Source of the DNA: Thiosocius sp963719025
Lineage (GTDB): Bacteria; Pseudomonadota; Gammaproteobacteria; Chromatiales; Chromatiaceae
Length of the DNA: 64,000 bases
Direction: 5' to 3'
NCBI GenBank assembly: GCA_963719025.1
Contig: CAVRBK010000037.1
Coordinates: forward strand, 4,947 to 68,946
Shown here: positions 27,081-33,927 of the stretch, one piece after another
Numbering within the stretch: the stretch's first letter is position 1
Layout of the letters: each line of letters begins with the position of its first letter
The notes under the pieces: model-generated
The model's database searches: none
What the model was told of the DNA's origin: nothing
Seen by the model: only the letters and a program-made list of their open reading frames with translations
Made by a program: the position numbers and the translations under genes

Positions 27081-27562
27081 TTTTGACCACTTATACATGA
27101 CCAACGCATCAACATAGCCTTCCGACGGATGGTTGAACGCTTGTGGTAGCCGCCCCACAATTTCAAATCCGAGCTTTTCCCACAGGCGCACCGCCCCCTC
27201 ATTGGTTGAGGCCACGAAATTGAACTGCATTGCTTCGTAGCCCAGTTCAACCGCCATTTTTTGGGAATGTTCGCACATGGCAGTGGCGACACCTTTTCCT
27301 CGGGAAGAGGACGGAACCATGTAGCCACAATTGCAGACATGGCTACCTGGGCCAGCTTGATTGGTTTTAATGTAATAAGTGCCCAGTATTCCTCACCGCT
27401 TTCCGCCGCATAGGTTTTGCGTGGCAAATCCATCCATAGCTTTTTCCCTTCGCTTTTTGTGACATCGCGAGGATATGCATACGTATCACCGGCCGAAGCG
27501 ATTTTATGAAAGATGGGCCAAATATCTTCGTAATCAGCTTCGGTTGCTTCGCGTATCTGCAA
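27075..27562 (-). CDS. GNAT family N-acetyltransferase (one frameshift)
   Basis: N-terminal frame from 27562: MQIREATEADYEDIWPIFHK, GDTYAYPRDVTKSEGKKLWM. One indel near 27385 leads to the frame with GTYYIKTNQAGPGSHVCNCG, MVPSSSRGKGVATAMCEHSQ (acetyl-CoA loop RGKGVA), QFNFVASTNEGAVRLWEKLG and FEIVGRLPQAFNHPSEGYVD. About 162 residues, standard for a single GNAT domain. The substrate is unknown. It is read backward in its cassette between attC 8 and 9. Confidence 0.82.
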
Positions 27563-27581
27563 GGGTTGGGTTCCTTTATAA

Positions 27582-27720
27582 ACATAACGCCAAGGTAAGC
27601 GGCGCTCAGCATGGAGCGCTTCGCTCGGGCAACAATGGCGAAGCCATGCCCGAGCAAATGCGGAGTGTGAGCGTCCGAATCAGGAGCAGAGCGACGAATG
27701 GCTTGACCGACTTGTTATGC
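27582..27720 (+). other. attC site 9
   Basis: Opens ACATAACGCCAAGGTAAGCG, has a central TGGCGAAGCCATGCCCGAGC, and closes GACCGACTTGTTATGC. It is closely related to attC 5 with several base changes, including small losses in the right arm. Confidence 0.75.
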
Positions 27721-27822
27721 GCATCAGAGTCCAGACGCGCCGGCGAAAACTCACCTATTCGGACTTTGGCCCCTGTTCATTTGGTGGGCTTCTCTTTCGC
27801 CGTGGCTTCGAGTTTTTCTTCC

Positions 27823-28176
27823 TCATGCTCGAGCAATCGGAATTACAAAACTGGCGGGATACTCTCTGTGTTTATCAGTTATGGCATCGACGATTCCGAA
27901 ATCGAGAAAAACCGCACTAGCAACAATTTTTCCGCCCATTGTGCTGGGGATAGCCCCAACCGCCGTTCTTCCATCGGAAGTTTCACAGTCATATTTCAAG
28001 ACATCATCAGAACGCCGAATTGATGAGGTGGTCGGAAGGGTTGCTTCCCAGACCCCGCGCTTATTTTCCAGTTTGCACTTTCCGCTGCTCCCGTCACTGA
28101 ACGATAAGGCCACTGGCGTCATCGCATCGTTCGTAAGGGTCGCGCATCCTGCAGCACACGAGACAACTACCGCCCG
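27823..28176 (-). pseudogene. Lipoprotein-like cassette gene, N-terminus replaced by a brnT fragment
   Basis: An open frame from ATG 28122 can be extended upstream to 28176, adding VVVSCAAGCATLTNDA, which looks like the end of a lipoprotein signal and its lipobox. The body is SSGKCKLENKRGVWEATLPT, LKYDCETSDGRTAVGAIPST, GGKIVASAVFLDFGIVDAI and REYPASFVIPI. It resembles small SGCATI-type lipoproteins with Cys pairs and a glycine-rich membrane-like end. The initiator Met and positive residues are missing, because the sequence upstream turns into a brnT 5' fragment at GCCCGGGATAACG. Confidence 0.6.
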
Positions 28177-28314
28177 GGATAACGATCTTTATTGGGATGA
28201 TTCAACGGTATCGAGGCTATCGCCAGCCATACTTGGAAGACCACATCCTCGAACGAAACACCCGCTCAGCTTTCAGCAGAGCGTTTTTCTCCGCATTCCA
28301 TGACATTGCTTCAT
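28173..28314 (-). pseudogene. Truncated brnT 5' fragment
   Basis: The ~140 bp from the ATG at 28314 match the first ~48 codons of the intact brnT (26019-26297) with scattered changes and small indels. Shared stretches include TTTCGTTCGAGGATGTGG and CGTTATCCCGGGC. The match also continues upstream of the start codon (GAGATTAGCACA) into the ACGGCTAAC that begins attC 7. The match stops at CCCGGGATAACG, where the lipoprotein-like gene takes over. Confidence 0.7.
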
Positions 28315-28625
28315 GAGGCGAGATTAGCACACGTGTTCCACGCACCTGCCTTTCACGGCTAACAGTGAGATAGACGGAGTCTGCCTGATCTGAGATAGAC
28401 AGACGCTGTATAACGCGATGTGATCTGGCGCGAACGACGCGGGGTAACGCTTTGATTGGATTCGTGAATCCCTTTCACTGGCATCGATTCCTTTCCGAGA
28501 TAGACAGACTGACTGCTGCCGGGGAAATCATCGCGCCATTTCGTGGTCGATTCAATGTCCGCGGAATCGGGTGGTCCACCGGGCCGTTGTCGGCTTGCTG
28601 AAGTGGTGATCGGTGAAGCGGGCTA
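28315..28625. other. Cassette-array right boundary, no gene; three GAGATAGAC repeats
   Basis: The array ends with a left attC half-site only (CGGCTAAC at about 28356-28363). The 260 bp after it hold no convincing gene. GAGATAGAC occurs three times (28367, 28392, 28497), twice extended as GAGATAGACAGAC. It may be remains of another small repeat family. The leftward nonulosonate genes end here. Confidence 0.45.
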
Positions 28626-29321
28626 TCAGGCCGTTTCGGCCGCGTTTTCCAGGTAGAAGGCGGCGAGTTTCAGATCGAATTCCGTATCGATGTCGACGGA
28701 TCGTTCGGCGGGCATGATGTGGGCGACGGTCTGTTCGGACATACAGTTGCGGTGCTGTAGCAGCCAGTTCGTGCGGGCGGCATACACCGCACCGTTCAGC
28801 ACGTAGCTTTGCGGCAGTTCCTGCCGGCGCATGCGTGCATAGCGCGGGTCGATCAGCGGTTGCAGCCGATTCTCTTCGATGCGGTAGGCCCAGAAAGGAC
28901 TCTTGGCCGGCTCGACGACGCTGACGCAGCTGGGTGCCTGGTGCAGTTGAAGCTGTTCAAGGGTGAGGTCGATATCTTCCGCGCTGCGCAGTGGCGAGGT
29001 GGGCTGCAGGATCATCAGGATATCGAAACCGGGCAACTGGTCGACCGCATGTTGCACGGCGTCGAAGGTGTCTGAGTCGTCCTGGGCGAATTCTGCGGGG
29101 CGCATGAAGGGCACGTCACCGCCATGTGCGCGGCATACATCGGCGATCTCACTGTCGTCGGTCGAGACGATGCAGCGGTCGACATAGCCGGAAGCTTGCG
29201 CGGCGTCGAGGGTCCAGGCGATCAGTGGTTTACCGGCAAGGTCGAGTATGTTCTTGCGTGGCAGGCCCTTTGATCCGCCGCGTGCCGGGATGATCGCCAG
29301 TACCTTGAGTTCGTCGATCAA
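28626..29321 (-). CDS. Acylneuraminate cytidylyltransferase (NeuA/LegF-like)
   Basis: 231 residues. N-terminal nucleotide-binding motif AIIPARGGSKGLPRKNILDL, then PLIAWTLDAAQASGYVDRCI, VSTDDSEIADVCRAHGG, ILQPTSPLRSAEDIDLTLEQ, and the C-terminal DIDTEFDLKLAAFYLE. It activates a nonulosonic acid (sialic, legionaminic or pseudaminic) as CMP-sugar. It is the last gene of a leftward operon after the ptmE-like and neuD-like genes, with a 4-bp overlap. With the legB- and neuBC-like genes in this window, CMP-legionaminate is the most likely product. Confidence 0.85.
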   Translation of the reverse strand: MIDELKVLAIIPARGGSKGLPRKNILDLAGKPLIAWTLDAAQASGYVDRCIVSTDDSEIADVCRAHGGDVPFMRPAEFAQDDSDTFDAVQHAVDQLPGFDILMILQPTSPLRSAEDIDLTLEQLQLHQAPSCVSVVEPAKSPFWAYRIEENRLQPLIDPRYARMRRQELPQSYVLNGAVYAARTNWLLQHRNCMSEQTVAHIMPAERSVDIDTEFDLKLAAFYLENAAETA

Positions 29322-30370
29322 CCAAACATCTCCGCAAATTCGGCGCTGGCGCGTTCCAGGTCTTCGACGCGGCCGATGTCCACCCAGTAGTCACGCAGCG
29401 GAAATCCGCCGACCTTTTCGCCGCCGCTCATCAGGGTGTTGAACAGGGTGGGCATGTCGTAAAACTTCTGGTCGGGCACCTGGTGCAGGGTTTCGGGGTT
29501 GAGAATGTAGATGCCGGCATTCACGTAGTAGCGTTCGACCGGCTTTTCGACCAGTTCCTGGACCACGTAACCGTCGCCTATTTTCAGCACGCCATACGGC
29601 ACCTGTTGCTGGTGTTCACGCATCGCCATGGTGGCCATGAATCCCTGGCGGATGTGGAAGTCGAGCAGGCGGACGAAGTCGACCTTGGTCAACAGGTCGC
29701 CATTCATCACGATGACCGGCTCGTCCGGTTTGCTGGGTAGCAGGCTCAGGGCGCCGGCGGTGCCGAGCCGACGGTCTTCCTGCAGGTAGGTGATGTTGAC
29801 GCCGAGGCGCCGCCCGTCACCGAAGTGTTTGCGGATCATCTCGCCCTTGTAGTTCAGGCACAGAAAGATATTGACGAAGCCCTGATCGGAAAAGTTTTCG
29901 ATGATGGTTTCGAGCACCGGCTTCGGGCCGACCGGGATCAGGGGCTTGGGGGTGTCTTCGGTGAGTGGCCGCAGGCGTGTTCCAAGGCCGCCGGCCATAA
30001 TCACGACCGGCGTGGACCGTTCCGGCTCCATTGGCATGCTGTATTGAACAAGGTCCACAACGCACCCCTGTGTGTCGAGTATCGGAAGATGGCGCAGCGA
30101 ATGCCGATGCATGGTGCGCTGCCAGCTGTCGTGTGTTTCCTCCACCAGCCCGGTCGTCGGGTTGGCGTTCATCACCTCGGTGATCTGGATCTCCAGACCC
30201 TTGCCGTGCAGCACGCCGCGGCGGATGTCGCCGTCGGTGACGGTGCCGGCGAGGTGGCCGGACGCGTCGACGACCAACGCAATCTGCATCGCGCCCCGAT
30301 CGATAACCTGCCACGCCTGGTGGACGGTTGCGGTCGGACTTACGGTGATGTCACGCCAGCTCTTGCTCAT
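29318..30370 (-). CDS. CBS-domain nucleotidyltransferase (PtmE-like, GlcN-1-P guanylyltransferase type)
   Basis: 350 residues. Two CBS motifs come first (TVHQAWQVIDRGAMQIALVV, GTVTDGDIRRGVLHGKG; LRHLPILDTQGCVVDLVQ). From ~residue 120 there is a sugar-phosphate nucleotidyltransferase: VVIMAGGLGTRLRPLTEDTP, PKPLIPVGPKPVLETIIENF, EDRRLGTAGALSLLPSK, VNAGIYILNPETL. This architecture is that of Campylobacter PtmE, which makes GDP-glucosamine for legionaminic acid. It overlaps the cytidylyltransferase by 4 bp and the acetyltransferase by 20 bp. Confidence 0.82.
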   Translation of the reverse strand: MSKSWRDITVSPTATVHQAWQVIDRGAMQIALVVDASGHLAGTVTDGDIRRGVLHGKGLEIQITEVMNANPTTGLVEETHDSWQRTMHRHSLRHLPILDTQGCVVDLVQYSMPMEPERSTPVVIMAGGLGTRLRPLTEDTPKPLIPVGPKPVLETIIENFSDQGFVNIFLCLNYKGEMIRKHFGDGRRLGVNITYLQEDRRLGTAGALSLLPSKPDEPVIVMNGDLLTKVDFVRLLDFHIRQGFMATMAMREHQQQVPYGVLKIGDGYVVQELVEKPVERYYVNAGIYILNPETLHQVPDQKFYDMPTLFNTLMSGGEKVGGFPLRDYWVDIGRVEDLERASAEFAEMFG

Positions 30371-31007
30371 CTATGCTTCGTAACCTGCGGGCCGGGACGC
30401 CGGCTACCAGCGTCAAAGGCTCGACATTTGCTGTAACCACAGCTCCAGCTGCAATTACCGAGCCAGAACCGATCTCGATGCCCTGGATCAGTGTGGCACC
30501 GGCGCCGATGTGTACCGATTCGCCGATCCGGCAGTCGCCGCAGACCGTCGCGCCACTGGCCACATGGCTGTGGCTGCCGATACTGCAGCCGTGTTCGACA
30601 ATGGCCCCGGAGTTGATCAGCACGTTGTCGCCGAGCGTTACTCCGGCGTTCACCACGGCACCCGCGAGTACCTGGCAGGCCGCGCCAAACCGGGTATTCA
30701 GTGCCGACGTGGCGGCTGTGGGGTGGGTCAGGGCGGCAAAGACTTGCCCCTCGTCACGCAGGGACTGGTACACAGAGCGGTGTCGCTTGACCGGTCCGGC
30801 CGAGCCGATGCCATTGATCAGCAGGGTGCGATGCGGCAGTGCCGGTGTGGCCGCGATGCTGGTGCCCAGCCAGGGTATGGCGTGTTTGGTTTTGTCGGCG
30901 GCATCCGGGGCGATGAAGCCGAGGATCTCAAGGCCGAGGCAGGCGGCAGCATCGGCGATGCTCAGTGCATGCCCGCCGCCACCGATGATGATCCGTTTTT
31001 CTGTCAT
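30351..31007 (-). CDS. NeuD/PglD-type sugar O- or N-acetyltransferase
   Basis: 218 residues. N-terminal Rossmann-like part with IIIGGGGHALSIADAAACLG. The C-terminal left-handed beta-helix hexapeptide repeats read QVLAGAVVNAGVTLGDNVLI, NSGAIVEHGCSIGSHSHVAS, GATVCGDCRIGESVHIGAGA, TLIQGIEIGSGSVIAAGAVV. The family includes NeuD, PglD and LegH. In this operon it could N-acetylate the legionaminic precursor or O-acetylate the product. It is first in the leftward operon. Confidence 0.83.
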   Translation of the reverse strand: MTEKRIIIGGGGHALSIADAAACLGLEILGFIAPDAADKTKHAIPWLGTSIAATPALPHRTLLINGIGSAGPVKRHRSVYQSLRDEGQVFAALTHPTAATSALNTRFGAACQVLAGAVVNAGVTLGDNVLINSGAIVEHGCSIGSHSHVASGATVCGDCRIGESVHIGAGATLIQGIEIGSGSVIAAGAVVTANVEPLTLVAGVPARRLRSIDEQELA

Positions 31008-31316
31008 GTGCGGGTTAGCGACCCGAATTTCATTCTCTTTAGGGCGGTAGCGATGCTGCTTGGGGCATGCCGCTTGCGGACGCAGGGTGGGGCGCAGGCG
31101 ACACCGGTCACGCCTGCCCGGGCGGGCTGAAGTGATTCAGGCGCCCTTTGTCTGCTTTATGTCGCGACGGCTGAGGCTTGGCCTGTGTGCGCCGCGACCG
31201 AGGCGGTGGAACGGCTGCAGCCGGTTTCCTGGGCAATACATCACTTTCGGTAGGTGATGCTGATTCGCTGGCGATCTACCTTTTGTATTGCACAAACAAC
31301 GAACAAGGGACAGAAA
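31008..31316. other. Intergenic, divergent promoter region
   Basis: About 310 bp between the leftward acetyltransferase gene and a small rightward gene. No conserved gene is seen on either strand. It presumably holds promoters for both directions, but I see no clear sigma54 or sigma28 element. Confidence 0.4.
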
Positions 31317-31481
31317 ATGACAGCATACGAGAGCCAGATCATGCGGACTGAGGCCTTTTACGACGATTGCATCGCCGCTATCGAGCGCGAAGGCGGGGAG
31401 GTGCTCAGTTCGATCGTCCCCGGCAGCCGCCTGCATGAAATCATCAACAACCCGATCGACGAGGGTATCGACGAGGGCTGA
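31317..31481 (+). CDS. Small hypothetical protein (54 residues)
   Basis: ATG 31317 is preceded by AAGGGACAG at a good distance. The product is acidic (MTAYESQIMRTEAFYDDCIA, AIEREGGEVLSSIVPGSRLH, NNPIDEGIDEG) and matches no family I recognise. A strong hairpin terminator follows at 31539-31576. The good ribosome binding site and terminator support a real gene. Confidence 0.5.
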   Translation: MTAYESQIMRTEAFYDDCIAAIEREGGEVLSSIVPGSRLHEIINNPIDEGIDEG

Positions 31482-31538
31482 ATCGGCGCCCTCCTGCAGG
31501 CGCCGTATTCGGGGTTTCGCGGCGGTATATTGCGGGCA

Positions 31539-31576
31539 GAAAAAAAGGCGCAGCCGGCAGGCCGCGCCTTTTTTCT
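31539..31576. terminator. Bidirectional rho-independent terminator
   Basis: AAAAAAAGGCGC, a short loop, then GCGCCTTTTTT. The stem has an A-run before and a T-run after, so it can serve both the 54-residue gene (rightward) and the ompA gene (leftward). Confidence 0.85.
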
Positions 31577-31596
31577 GTCAGCGATGGATCGTCCGC

Positions 31597-33618
31597 TTAC
31601 AGACGGTTGAGCTCCACCCGACGGTTCTGCGCCTTGCCTTCGGCGGTGTCGTTGCCGGCGATCGGCTGCTCTTCACCAAAGCCCTTGGCGATCATGTTGT
31701 TCGCGTCGACACCGTGCTCACCCAGGTAATTGACCACGCTCTGCGCGCGACGTTGCGACAGATCCTTGTTGTAGGCATCGTCGCCATCGCTGTCGGTGTG
31801 ACCGGCAACCACGACCTTGATCTGCGGGTTGGCCGCCAGGGTGGCCGAGACGCCGTTCAGAATCGCCAGTGACTCGTCGATGAGTTCGTCGGAATCGGTT
31901 TTGAAGTTGACGCCACGCAGCACGATGCGGGCGTCGTTGTCGCAACCCAGTGCATCGACAGTGACACCCTCTGCGGTATTCGGGCAAAGATCGGTGGTAT
32001 CGGCGACGCCGTCGCTGTCGCCATCGGGCGGACCTGGCTCTTCAACGACCGCAGGTGCTGGCAGCATCGGTGCCATCGGCGGGTAGTAGGGTGCGTAGGC
32101 GTTGCTGTTGTAACCGTAGCCACGGGAATCGCCGTAGCCGTAACCGTCGCCACGAGCGCGCATGTCGCCGGATGCACGGCCACGCAGGGCGAAGCTGAAA
32201 TCGAGGTCGCCCGCGGCGTCGCCTGAGCCATCGCCCCAGGTGTTGCCATAGCCGTCGCCATAGCCGCTGCCGTAGTTGTCGTTCCAGTCGTTGCCGCCCC
32301 AGCTGTTGCCCCACGGCATCCAGTTGTTGCCCCAGCTATTGTTACCCCAACCGCTGTTGTTACCCCAGCCGCCGTTGTTGCCCCATGGCATCCAGTTGTT
32401 GCCCCAGCCGCTGTTGTTACCCCAACCGCTGTTATTGCCCCACGGCATCCAGTTGTTGCCCCAGCCGTTGTTACCCCAACCGTTATTACCCCAACCGCTG
32501 TTGTTGCCCCACGGCATCCAGTTATTGCCCCAGCCGCTGTTACCCCAGCCGCTGTTCGGGTAGTAACCACCCCCGTACGGCGGGTAGACGGGGACGGGCA
32601 GTTGAGCCTGAACGGGCATCTGCGGCATCTGCATGGCAGCCACCGGCATTTCCGGTGCTGCAGGGACGTCGCGCATCGCCGGCGTTTCGGGTGCCTGAGG
32701 GGCAGCCGGTGCGACCATTTTGGCGCGTTGCTCGGTTACCCGGGCTGGCACTTGCGGTGCTGCAGGGACAGCCGGTGCGACCATTTTGGCGCGCTGCTCG
32801 CTTACCCAGGCCGGCACCTGTGGTGCAGCGGGCATATCGCGCATCTTCGGTGCCTCGGGTGCCGCTGCGGCTGGCATCTCGGCCATCTGCGGTGCGGCAG
32901 GGGCCTGTGGCGCGGTCGGTGCGGTCATCTTGGCGCGCTGCTCGGTTACCCAGGCCGGCACCTGCGGTGCGGCGGGCACATCGCGCATCTTCGGTGCCTC
33001 GGGTGCCGCTGCGGCTGGCATCTCGGCCATCTGCGGTGCGGCAGGGGCCTGTGGCGCGGTCGGTGCGGTCATCTTGGCGCGCTGCTCGGTTACCCAGGCC
33101 GGCACCTGTGGTGCGGCGGGCACATCGCGCATCTTCGGTGCCTCGGGTGCCGCTGCGGCTGGCATCTCGGCCATCTGCGGTGCGGCAGGGGCCTGTGGCG
33201 CGGTCGGTGCGGTCATCTTGGCGCGCTGCTCGGTTACCCAGGCCGGCACCTGCGGTGCGGCGGGCACATCGCGCATCTTCGGTGCCTCGGGTGCCGCTGC
33301 GGCTGGCATCTCGGCCATCTGCGGTACGGCAGGGGCCTGCGGTGCGGTCGGCGCGACCATCTTGGCGCGCTGCTCGGTCACCCAGGCCGGTACCTGCGGC
33401 GCTGGCGCGGCGGCGCCTTCAGTGATCCCGAGTTGTGCGCGACGCTCTTTCACCCAGGTCGGCAATTGCATGCCGGCCGGGCCTGCGCTTCCAACCCATG
33501 CGGGTGCCTGCGCCGGCTGTGGGGGTTGCGCTGGCGCGACGGGCGCCTGCTCTGCCTGCAGCATCGGGGCGCTCAGTGCGCCTACCAGGGCGCTGCTCAT
33601 CAGCATGGGTTTGATCAT
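31597..33618 (-). CDS. Repeat-rich OmpA-family protein with sulfur-globule-like Gly/Asn/Trp/Tyr domain
   Basis: About 673 residues. The ATG at 33618 has AAGGAGAG five bases upstream; an ATG six codons earlier lacks this. In order (numbered from that earlier start): signal peptide (LMSSALVGALSAPMLQAEQA); Pro/Ala region with PTWVKERRAQL; four tandem 48-residue repeats (residues 79-270), each starting APQVPAWVTEQRAKM; two shortened repeats to ~326; a Gly/Asn/Trp region (~361-460) with NNWMPWGNN four times; a Gly/Tyr/Asp region (~461-520, GSGYGDGYGNTWGDGSGDAA, GYGYGDSRGYGYN); a calcium-type DSDGVADTTDLCPNT motif; and an OmpA peptidoglycan-binding domain (NFKTDSDELIDESLAILNGV, VVVAGHTDSDGDDAYNKDLS). 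The Gly/Tyr part resembles sulfur globule proteins. It is probably periplasmic, fixed to peptidoglycan. Confidence 0.8.
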   Translation of the reverse strand: MIKPMLMSSALVGALSAPMLQAEQAPVAPAQPPQPAQAPAWVGSAGPAGMQLPTWVKERRAQLGITEGAAAPAPQVPAWVTEQRAKMVAPTAPQAPAVPQMAEMPAAAAPEAPKMRDVPAAPQVPAWVTEQRAKMTAPTAPQAPAAPQMAEMPAAAAPEAPKMRDVPAAPQVPAWVTEQRAKMTAPTAPQAPAAPQMAEMPAAAAPEAPKMRDVPAAPQVPAWVTEQRAKMTAPTAPQAPAAPQMAEMPAAAAPEAPKMRDMPAAPQVPAWVSEQRAKMVAPAVPAAPQVPARVTEQRAKMVAPAAPQAPETPAMRDVPAAPEMPVAAMQMPQMPVQAQLPVPVYPPYGGGYYPNSGWGNSGWGNNWMPWGNNSGWGNNGWGNNGWGNNWMPWGNNSGWGNNSGWGNNWMPWGNNGGWGNNSGWGNNSWGNNWMPWGNSWGGNDWNDNYGSGYGDGYGNTWGDGSGDAAGDLDFSFALRGRASGDMRARGDGYGYGDSRGYGYNSNAYAPYYPPMAPMLPAPAVVEEPGPPDGDSDGVADTTDLCPNTAEGVTVDALGCDNDARIVLRGVNFKTDSDELIDESLAILNGVSATLAANPQIKVVVAGHTDSDGDDAYNKDLSQRRAQSVVNYLGEHGVDANNMIAKGFGEEQPIAGNDTAEGKAQNRRVELNRL

Positions 33619-33927
33619 GGTGCTCTCCTTATCCAAGTCGAGTTAAGTCTGTCTTTGGGTGTTGTTGTGCGGCCGTATTTGCGATGCCGGCCACGGCTTT
33701 CTGCTGCTTGTGCCGAATACTGCCGCGACTCAAGACATGAAACCAGCCCAACAATATACATCACTATTTAAACAGAAGCTAATATTCGTTATCGATTCGG
33801 GGTGGCTCGAAGCGTCGAAGGGGCATAAGGTTCCGAGTATCCGAAGCGGCTTCGGGTGTTGTACAATGTATATACAATCCGGCGGCATGCCAGCTACGCC
33901 GCTGCCTTTGATCAAGATCTCTTCCTC
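33619..33927. other. Divergent promoter region with an inverted repeat
   Basis: About 310 bp between the leftward ompA gene and the rightward CHAD gene; no gene seen. It is AT-rich in the middle. TTGTACAATGTATATACAA (33859-33877) has outer arms TTGTA/TACAA and could be an operator or contain the -10 box for the CHAD-parA operon. Confidence 0.4.

Larger units (their letters stand above)
19825..28362. mobile_element. Integron-type gene cassette array (no integrase in window)
   Basis: Nine attC-like sites separate single or paired small genes over about 8.5 kb. Five sites (20992, 23108, 23826, 24548, 27582) share a long core with TGGCGAAGCCATGC and end in GACCG(C/A)CTTGTTA. The others are a second long type (20216, 25637) and two short ones (26337, 26994). 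Gene content is typical for chromosomal arrays: toxin-antitoxin pairs, a nuclease, GNAT and VOC proteins, some in reverse orientation. No tyrosine recombinase is visible, so within this window it is a CALIN-like cluster. An intI gene could lie elsewhere on the chromosome. The array is more AT-rich than its flanks. Confidence 0.85.

Noticed and set aside
32820..33410. Regular 144-bp direct repeats considered as a CRISPR-like array
   Set aside because: The repeats are in-frame 48-codon protein repeats with no spacers.
32385..33771. Long rightward open frames (up to ~390 codons) opposite the OmpA gene
   Set aside because: They are antisense shadows of the GC-rich repeat coding region; their products are Arg/Cys/Gly-rich repeats, and the leftward frame has a signal peptide and an OmpA domain.
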